Below are positions 34,329 through 43,600 of a stretch of 64,000 bases of DNA, in pieces. The stretch is taken from assembly GCF_000143415.4 (NCBI RefSeq), contig NW_003314266.1, positions 2,396,379 to 2,460,378 of the forward strand, given 5' to 3'. This DNA is from Selaginella moellendorffii (taxonomy: Eukaryota > Streptophyta > Lycopodiopsida > Selaginellales > Selaginellaceae). Under the pieces are notes generated by a model. It was not told the origin of the DNA, searched no databases, and saw only the letters and a program-made list of their open reading frames with translations. The translations under genes and the position numbers were made by a program. The first letter of the stretch is position 1. The number at the start of each line of letters is the position of its first letter.

Positions 34329-34543
34329 GAGAACGCTCTTCACCCTAAAATATGGAGTTCGTTGTGTTATAAAAGGAAACCAACACACACGCTGCAAGGG
34401 AATGATGGTACATAAAGCACGTAAGCCCACAATATGGGTTTATGTGCCATTAATATGGGCCACACGCCATATTATTAGATTTATGCACGTGTGATTGGTA
34501 AATGCATATGTCACATCATCTTTGTTTTACCTCACACACTATA

Positions 34544-37500
34544 TCAAGCCTCCTCTGATTCAGATTCGGATTGTTCACCTTGAAATAAAATACATTAGAA
34601 ACTTTGTAAAGGAATATTAATGAATCTCACCTTGAACCCGAGTTATGAATGCTCTTGCTGCATCTCTTGCATGGTCTGGCAAGGTGATGGTGGCACTCTG
34701 CTTCCGCATCCAACCATGCACAACATTATCCACCGATATGCTCATGCTGGGATCCCTTGGATTCAGCACCCATCTCTTTTCTAGGCAATCCTTCGTATAT
34801 CCGGAACTTGGCTTGAACCACTCCACAGTTACATTGAAGGAGTTAGTTTCCGCGTCCTCCTCTGCATCAGTGATGCAGCGCCCCACCCATATCATTTGTT
34901 TTTTATTACTGGGTCTGACAAGCACGACCATTCCTTTGCAGACCTGTACTGGATTGAATGCTGAATCCGGCTTCTTGTTCCTCGGCCCACAATAGTGATC
35001 CTCAACATCGTTATCTGTCACTGCATTTCCAGAGGACATTGTTCCGCTACTATCTGGTGCTCTGGGTTCTGGCCAAAAGGACTCTTCCAATTCTTCATAT
35101 ACAACCGGCCCATTTTGGATAGCAGATATAATCTTCTCCCAGTATTCGAGCAAAGGCTTGCACCTCTGAAAATAGGATTCTCCACCAAACACCAACCCCC
35201 TCTTCCAGAAGGCAATATGCTGTCTAATCCCGGCCACTATACTTTCCTGGTCTTTGAGTCCATCCGGGTGCATCGGCCGTGGGGAATCCTGAGGAATCAT
35301 AGGTTCCCCAGTTATGGGATCTCTCTTGAAGAGTTCAATGCCGTCCACTGGCAGCCACACTGTGTCCCATTCTCTCATCTTGTACCTCATCACTGGAGCA
35401 CCGTCACACATGCTGAAATGAAACTGAAGAGGCTTGGAGTGGCCAATCAGCGTTTCGGATCCATCCCTGATGTAGCCTCTTACAAACCCCTTAAAGTCTG
35501 GAACCTCTGTCAGAAGTGCAGCTTCAACAGTGCCTTTGATGCAATTTTGGAATTCATCGTAGAGTTGTGGGAGGGTGAGGACATTGGATCGCCGGAGGGA
35601 CTCTGCCAGGTGACTGAACATGGCATCGACGTCTTCATGAGTGTGCCCAACCATGAGAAAGCCAAGTGTAACCGTTTCAAATATGCCTTTGGCAACAAGC
35701 ATCGCCAAGTACGCGAAGACGTACATGTTTTTGTTCTCACTGCCAGCATTGTCTGTTTGGAGCAGAAGATGGGGTGGAAGGCCACATCGGCCGCAAGAAC
35801 TTCCTTGAGATTCTGCTTCGTTTGGATGAGGCTGTGCATTCACCGGGCGACCAGCCTCGTCGGAATGGCATGAGGCCTCACGTGATAACCCTACAATCTG
35901 ACGGCCAACATATTCACTGGGATGGCATGGGGCCCCACGCGATACTGCAAGCCTTTGCTCCTCCTCCAGCTGAACCCTGTATGGGGTTCGATCGACAAGG
36001 GCCTTATGCAAGGGTTGGCCGTTCAGCTCAGTCTGCGCACTTTGCAGAGACCTTAAGTGTTTTGCTAGGGACGCAATCATCATGTTTGCACCCCCGCCAC
36101 CCCATAGAGGTACAAAGAAGTTCCCATAGTTCTGGGCACCATGCCCATGAGCGATTATGCCAAACAGAGACACAGGCAGCTGCATGGATGAAGAGATTGC
36201 CTTGGGGGCAGGATTGAGTCGAGGTAAGCACGTCTTTTTCTGGTCCATTTTGTCGTGGATGATGCAGAGGTAAGAGTCAGGTCTCTCCATGGAGAGAATC
36301 CTGTTATGATAATATGCAGTCCTGCAGCTTCTCTGCTCGATGTTGTGGTCGAGCCGCCTTCTAACCAACGTCTCTCGCTCTTGAGCGCTGCAAGAATTCT
36401 TCGACAAAGCCATTTTGATAGCAGTGCACTCGTCACACTTTGAAAAGCTGGAGTACTTTCCTATACTCACATCCCTGAACCTGTTGCTCCACAATCTACT
36501 AAATCTAGATTGGCTCAGCTTCCTGTAGCCATTACTCTGGAGTTCCCGATTCACATCTTCCAATATGGCCCCCTTGGTATACATGGAAGGGAGAACTCGT
36601 TGGGTGTCTCGTGTTCCATCTTCCAAGAGGCGGGTTTTATGTGGTTGCTGCTCGCTACATGTCTCGACAAACCTCTTGAAGATTGCCTCTCCATATACAA
36701 CATGACCCCTGGTTTTGTGCGTACCGTCGTTCCCATGGACTGCCTGTTGAACCTTTTGTTCCTCGAACTCAGTTTTGATTCTGTAGAATGTGCTTCGAGG
36801 GACTCCATAAATGATTCTCCATGCCTTCATGCAGACCAAACCCCTCTGGAAGACCATGCCCCCCACCTGATGTTCTGAAGCATCAACAGATGACCGTAAT
36901 GCCTCATACACAAAATTGCGAGCTGCCTTCCAGGACAATGTCTTGTATCTTGCTCTCTCCTCTTCAATAGCATCCCAATCAGCATGTTGACAGCACCTCC
37001 TCTTGCAACAAGCAACTGTCGAGACCATTCGAACCTCCATCGCCATTTTCTGCCTTTTCGGTTCGTTGCTCAGATCCCTTTGGCTGCGCTTTAGGAAGGT
37101 GTACTTTCTTTTCCCATGAAGAGATGTTCTGTCATCAGTTGTAGTGGTGTTTGATTGTGAATCCTTCACATTCTCAAACACTAAGTGCCTCAATTTCCAC
37201 CGCACAATGCTTCCAATAGTCAGACTGTTTTCTTCTGTGTCAACAACCTCTAAAATCGCAACTCCAATATCATCCTAGCCCAATTCTTGATTAGCAACCG
37301 CATCTCTTGGATCGACAACTGTGGCTAAGCCCTCAGCTACCACCTCCCCCTCGGGGTTGTTTAGAAACACTTTTGCCTGAATCCATGTAGCACGGTTCTT
37401 AAGATCCACGGAGGGAACATGCGTCGCACTTGCGCGGTCCCCAACATCTGCTTTCTTCTGAAGATTTTTCAAGGCAACAACAACATTTACCCCGACGACC

Positions 37501-37685
37501 ATCTCTCCTCGTTCAATAGCGACCACATTCCCATCGAAGACAGTCTCTACTGATACAGCAGCATTGCCTTCCCCAAGCCTTTCACAGTGTATAACAAAGT
37601 TCCGATCCATAGACACAAGGGTCCCTTTTGCAACTCTCTTCCCACCATTCAAAATGTAAACCTTTTCCCCAACCCTGAAGGCCAT
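34544..37685 (-). pseudogene. DDE-like transposase (DUF7869-like), one in-frame TAG
   Basis: ATG at 37685; one long frame to 34631, then a 52-nt intron (34630-34579) and a 35-nt last exon ending EEA-stop at 34544. The total is 1,030 codons counting one internal TAG at 37277-37275, the only break. N-terminal part: MAFRVGEKVYILNGGKRV (SH3/chromo-like start), then a Cys/His cluster VACCKRRCCQHADW. The core has IIHDKMDQKK (D at 36254), LLLQTDNAGSENKNMYVFAY (D at 35753) and LMVGHTHEDVDAMFS (E at 35636), giving D-D-E spacings of about 167 and 39 codons. That core is the one I recognise as DUF7869. The catalytic reading as a DDE recombinase is inferred. Confidence 0.75.
35865..35943. repeat. Two 22-bp palindromes inside the transposase coding exon
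   Basis: Copies at 35865-35886 and 35922-35943 (57 bp apart start to start), slightly divergent in the right half (CACGTGAT and CACGCGAT). They encode the similar peptides SREASCHSDE and SRGAPCHPSE in the segment between the first and second catalytic-type Asp. Confidence 0.85.
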
Positions 37686-38051
37686 TCTGAAAGTGCAGAA
37701 AAGAAGTTAAGACCATACAAAAAATGATTGGAGAATGGCCTAAATCATAACATACCAAACAACCTCAATAGCATGAGGCCACATGCCATTATTCAAACAT
37801 GCTATTGACACCCACGTGAAATTTCGCATTCACAAAATTGGCATGAGGCCTCATGCCATCTTGATATACACACAGCTGCAGGCAAGTAAAAACATACATG
37901 ACAATACGCTAGCCATGAAATTGCAAGGGCCCAAGATGGCATGTGGCCTCATGCCATTTCTAAATGTGGTCCTAAGCCATTCCATGGTGAACATACCAGG
38001 AAGCACAAGTGCCGAATATCAAGAGGAAGCGGTAGCCACACCAAAGACAGT

Positions 38052-38216
38052 GCCGCTCGCAACACCGCAACTACTCGTAGCGCCGCTCGCAACACCGCAA
38101 CTACTCGTAGCGCCGCTCGCACAAACTGCCACTCGCATAAACTGCCGCTCGCACAAACTGCCACTCGCATAAACTGCCGCTCGCAATGGCGCTCGCAATG
38201 CCGCAACCGCTCGTAG
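38052..38216. repeat. GC-rich minisatellite
   Basis: Two copies of a 30-bp unit (CGCCGCTCGCAACACCGCAA...) followed by two of a 32-bp relative (GCCGCTCGCACAAACTGCCA...), then degenerate pieces. It lies in the intergenic core, about 370 bp upstream of the transposase start. Confidence 0.9.
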
Positions 38217-39047
38217 ACGCATAAACCACAGCCCACAACGCCGCTTACACAAGCAGCGCTCACTGCGCTCAGCGGAACCAAGAACACGGCGCACAAAAAT
38301 GATAGACCTAGGAATGAGTTCGAGAATTCAAAAATAACACACGCTTGAACGTCACATCAAATCCTCTGACAAACCAGATCTTATGATTCCTCTGACAAAT
38401 TTCAAACTGAGTAGCTTCTAGACTTTGCTGTCGGAGGTTGAACTTTGTCACATCATGTCCTTGCCTCGATCCAGCTGTGCCATGTCAGTGATTCGAACTT
38501 TGCCATGCCATGTCAGCGATCCGCGCCAAGATTATTCGCCGTGTAAAGGAATAATTACGCTGTGTGTGTACGTCCATTTATGGCAATATAAGGCCACACG
38601 CCATTCAAAGAATAATGCTCGACATAAGGCCACACGCCATTCAAAGAATAATGCTAGTCGAGCATTTTTTGGTGCATTTTTGGGTTCAAAATTGCATGAG
38701 CCCACACGCTATAAAGTTTACCTGTACCAAAAATAGAAACAGCTTTATTTACTTGGGAATTTAAGTGGTTGAGGCATTTTTAAACTTACAAACACATGCC
38801 CTACTTACATTCCTTTGGTTGCCTAAAATTCAAAAATATTATAAACCTTTCTTTTTGCATTTTCAATGTTTTCAATTATGGTTTTTGATTTTCGTAGGAC
38901 CAGCCTAGTAATCTATTTGCATCCCGTCATGTTTATAGCTAGCTTTCGTTCGTCCCCTTCGCTAGCCTGAGATACATCTGCTCGGCATCTGCCTCTTACA
39001 GCATTTGCCCAGAAAGGGCATCTTTCTTCACGTAGCATTTGCCACAT

Positions 39048-39080
39048 GTTTAGGGTTTAGGGTTTAGGGTTTAGGGTTTA
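39048..39080 (+). repeat. Interstitial telomere-type array (TTTAGGG)n
   Basis: About four and a half perfect units of the plant telomere repeat TTTAGGG. It lies inside the element, far from either end. Confidence 0.95.
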
Positions 39081-40295
39081 GCAATTCAGTAGCTTGATAA
39101 ACATGCAAATACAGAACTTGATGCAAAATCCTTTGATATGTCACAATGCCCCTAGGACCATAAACACATTTCAATAGAGAGGGTCCTTTCATTTCATAAC
39201 TCCTTACGTAGATCTTGGTGAAACCAGAGTTAGTGAAGTTAGTTTCTTGTGATCCCGGATCTGATTGTGATGTCCCTTTGCAGTTTCGATGCAAAGGTCA
39301 ATGCACACTAAACTGTGAAATCTTGGAGCAAAATAACGGTCGGATCTATGGCAAATGCCCCTGAAACATTGTAAGGCTCGTGTGGTCTCATGTGGTGTCC
39401 GATTGAGATGCTTCTTTGCAGGGTCATCAAAAAAGACATTGTATACCATTCTGTAAAATCTAGTTGCGATCTAACGGTTGGATCTCCAGAAAACTCAAAA
39501 AAATCTCGCGCGTGTCAGAATATCCTAGGAATATACTCCTATGTGCCCCTGAAAATGGCATGCGGCCCCACGCCATTCAAGAGATAATGCCAGATGACGC
39601 CGAGAATTTTTTGGTGCATTTTTTGGGTTCAAAATTGCATGAGCCCACACGCTATAAAGTTTATCTTTGCCAAATAGAGAAAAGTTTATCTGTGTCATGT
39701 GAGGTAGTTACAGTCCTTTGTGCTCGGCATCTGCCTCTTGCAGCATTTGCACTGAAAGGGAATTTTTCTCCATTCAGCATTTGGCCCTGAAAATGGCATG
39801 CGCCCACACGCCATTCAAGGAATAACGCCACAGGACGCCTGGATTTTTGGGTTTAAAATGTTTAGGGTTTTTTGGGTTTTTTCAAAATATTTTGGGTCCA
39901 ACGTTTTTTGGGTTTCTTTGGTTCAAAATTGCATGAGCCCACACGCTATAATATTGATTTGAGAGAAAAATAGAAACAGATAGAATTTCTTTATTTAGCT
40001 GAACATCTGCCATTTTTGGAAATACAAGATGCTTTGGAATATCCAATCATGCATGGTATAAATATAGCGAGGGTATTAAATGATATCCCAATCATGATCT
40101 TTCTTTTGGATTTCGCGTGCATGCAGTCCGAGGAATGATGACGTTGCGGATTTCTTTTGGATTTTGCGTGCTTGCATGCGCGCGGCAATCCAGAAATTAA
40201 TGGTGGCGCCCAAGTCCGAGGAATGATGACGTGGCGGGATTACCAACCGTTGTGACATTTCGCGCGTGTGAGGTTAGGTTTTGCATTTTGCTTTG

Positions 40296-40475
40296 TACTC
40301 GCGCTCGCACACTCGCGCTCGCGCTCGCATCACACTCGCGCTCCCGCTCGCATCGCGCTCCCACTCGCGATCACGCTCACTTCTCTACAGGTTTCTCGTG
40401 TGCATCGGCGTCCACTCGCGCTTGCATCACACTCGCGCTCGCATCGCGCTCGTGTGCATCGTCGTCCACTTCAAG
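40296..40475. repeat. CTCGCG-rich minisatellite
   Basis: Many imperfect copies of ACTCGCGCTCGCATC-like units. It is open in several frames and yields Ala/Arg/Ser-rich spurious frames. It lies just upstream of the ParB/HAD gene, probably in its promoter or 5'UTR. Confidence 0.85.
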
Positions 40476-40678
40476 ACACACCCAGTTTGTAACTTCGCCG
40501 CCAACTCCGCCGCCCACTCCACCACCCACACGCAGCCCACTTGGCGTCCCGGGAGATTTCAGCACCACTCTCCAACTGTAAGTGGCAGAGTAGCCTTGCT
40601 GCTACGATCCGCTGCACACACAGTGCACATTCGCCAGCGAGTCCGGCCTCGATTGTCACGGCCTCCATTCGGCTTCAA

Positions 40679-43600
40679 ATGGTAAGTCTTTTAGACGAAG
40701 TAGAAAATGGCATGAGGCCACATGCCATTCAGTAGCAACATTGGCATGCACCGATTGGGCTCTCGAGTGCAGTCCGGTTACAGATGGCATGTAGCCTCAC
40801 GCCATCTTAGGATGCAGCCTCAAGACATCTGATGCAGTGGTGAATGGCGTGTGGCCTCACGTTATTTCCAGCTGCTAGCTTTTCATCTGTCAGCTCTAAT
40901 TGTTGTGCATTTTTGAACAGGCGAGGAATTGCGTTCTTCTTCCAGCCACTGTCAATGTGGATGCAGAGAAGGGGGAGGAGCTCACCAGTTGGACTTTCGG
41001 GATGGAAGGCGAGGATCTGATGCTGTACAACACAGATGGTGGGAGAAAAGAATGCATGGGGATCCTCATCCAAGTGACAGACACTCCATGCAGTTCCATG
41101 CAAGAATATGGACTGGCACTTGTGGTAGAGACAGCGTCCGCCTTCAAGATCCACCTTGCACATCCTAGCGGCTTCCCGGAGGGGGGCAGCGGCTATGAGG
41201 AATTCCTAGAGGGAGCTAGGGAGAGGTTGTCCAGGAGGCCCACAATTTCAAAGACGCTGCGGGTCTATGAAGATCACATGGAATCCACGGACCTCACCTA
41301 CGGCGATGTTCAAAAACTATATTCCAACATTGAGCCGTTGAGAGTGCCTCCAATTTGCGAAGCGAAGGGGAAGGGGGTCGATCTGGAAACTACCCCGAAG
41401 CAGAAAAGGGTGGTCAAGCTCAAGCCGACGTCCGACTCTCCTGCTCCAAAAAAGAAGCTACTCGGTGATGCCATTGCCTCGGGTTCGAACACTACACCCA
41501 CCAAAAAGAAGAGCCGCAAAGAGCAGAAAGAGCAAGAAGAGGCAGCAAAAATCGTCGCAGATAATAGTACTTGTTACTATTCCAACAAAGTATATACAAT
41601 CGACGTGAGCCGTATCGAGATCCAAAGCAAATACAACCACAGGCTAGTATCTGATGAGTGGGTGGAGAAACTGAAGCAGAAGATGCTGGCAAGTCCAGTA
41701 ACACCCGACATCGCAGACGTGATCCCCTACTACCGAACAATGAAGGGCGAGACGAGGTTTCCAGACTTGATCAATAGGAAGGTGTTGGACGATCAGAACA
41801 TCCGGTTCTATGCCGTCTCCGGGCAGCATTCTAGCTTGGCGATGCAACAGATAGTTGTGGATATTATGGTGGGCGAGGAGGTGAAGAAAGTCTTCAAGAC
41901 AAGAGTTGTCCACCTGATAAAAGGCAACTCGCCCCTCCGATCTATCATATACATCTCCCACGCGCAGAATGTCAAGCAAGAAACGTGCTACAAATCGGGT
42001 CTGCACGAGACATTGGCACGAACACGGAAGCTCTGGGTTCAACTGAAGAAGCCACAAAAACCAGGACAAGGACGTGCACTAGCAACTAGCGCCTGGCAGG
42101 TAAGCCTCGTTGCATGTGGCATAGCATGTGGCCTCACGCCATTTCCATTGCAGGAATTCTCGAGTCTTCTCTCGAAAACACTGGGGGTCAATGACACACT
42201 CAGCATCCATAACATTCTACTCGCGACAAAAGTTGTTTTTGACAAATGGGTAGATGTGCTAAGGAGGTACCATGACGGGGAGTTGCTAAACTCAATGGGT
42301 GTGGAGGACGGCCGGAAGCCCAATGATTTGAAGCTCAACGCCTTGCGTTTCTCGCGGTCTCTAGACGACGACGACCTTTTGACAGTGGCTAATGCTCTTC
42401 TACTTGGTGAGGTAGTCTTCAACAAGACCAAAATGACTCCCGGCCATATTGTGACATACGAGGACTTGTGCACGACTCTGAGAGCTCGTGCGCTATTGAA
42501 GGATTGGATCTTCGAGCAAGTGGCCGTGGCGAGGGTGAGCATCGACACCACGCAAGAGATGATGGAAGAGCTGGACTTGTCAAATGAAGACATCGACGAG
42601 TACGTGAAGGGGGCCCCCAAGTTCATCGATCTGCTGCGGGATGCCACGAAAAGTAAAGCTGAGAAGTTGGATCAGTATCCAAATTTCATTAAGAGGGATG
42701 TCGACCGCCGGCTTCAGAAACAGCTCGACCCCGCAGCAGAGGCCTATCGAGAACCTTACCGGGTATACGTGAATTCGGATGAGGATCAAAGGTGGAGGAG
42801 CATCGTTTCCCGCAGAGATGAGCAGGTCAAGAACATCTTTTGTGTGATGGACTTCACAAACGAGGAGATCACTCATGCAGACGAAGTCAGCTCCATCATT
42901 GACTTAATGGTGGGACTTGCGGAGGTGGAATCTTCAGTCCACTATATGATCTACGACTCCGAATCCTATCACAAGTTCTGGAAGGCCTTGAACGAGGTGA
43001 AGGCTCGGTTGAAAGGCAAGGAGATGCGGGAGATCCATGGGATAATGGCTAAGAAGAAGATACCGACGAATGTCCGCATCTTCACAGTCGCCCTTGTTAT
43101 TGGTCCTGCAGCAGAGTGGGACTGGAGTGACTTCCCAGCTTCGTTCAACAAAGCCGATCGAATTGATCTGAGGGAGGTCAATTTACCCGTGCCTGAGGAA
43201 CTGAAGACGGCTATGGAGCTTTCGAATCCAAAGAAAGCTCCAGGTGCAGCATGGGAAATGCTCAGCTGGGTCTTCAACGCAATAGCGGGTGACTCCAAGG
43301 GCAAATGCGTTGTCGAGTACAACTGCGGCGGACTATTCTTTCGAGCCGCACTACTCAAGGGTGTCCCGTGTGTTGTGGTGACAAACTCCATTGAAGAGGT
43401 GACTTCAATGGAGCATATAATTACAGTTGCCAAAGAAAAACAGTATCTTCTCTACGAATCTGGTGAGTACGCACTTTAAGTTTAAATGTTATCTCACAAG
43501 CTCTGTATGCAGGAGCGTGGCCACCCCCAGATGCTGAAACGGCATTAACAGCTACTGATGTTAGGCCGAGGTCACAACCTGCACAAGGTAAGGTCACGTG

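Larger units (their letters stand above)
37686..40678. repeat. Intergenic core of the element: palindromes and direct repeats
   Basis: No gene. It separates the two divergent genes and so holds both promoters. Full palindromes: 37768-37789, 37838-37859, 37936-37957, 38691-38712, 39555-39576, 39634-39655, 39793-39814 and 39928-39949; shortened copies at 38587-38604 and 38622-38640. A block at 38665-38717 (GGGTTCAAAATTGCATGAGC...) is repeated at about 39608-39663 and in part at 39895-39950. The segment with CTCGGCATCTGCCTCTT at about 38978 is repeated near 39723. Confidence 0.85.

Noticed and set aside
39048-39080. Chromosome end
   Set aside because: The telomere-type array is short and flanked by unique element sequence on both sides.
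40231-40685. Several overlapping plus-strand open frames upstream of the ParB/HAD gene
   Set aside because: They arise from the CTCGCG-rich minisatellite; composition is pure low complexity and no splice link to the gene was needed.
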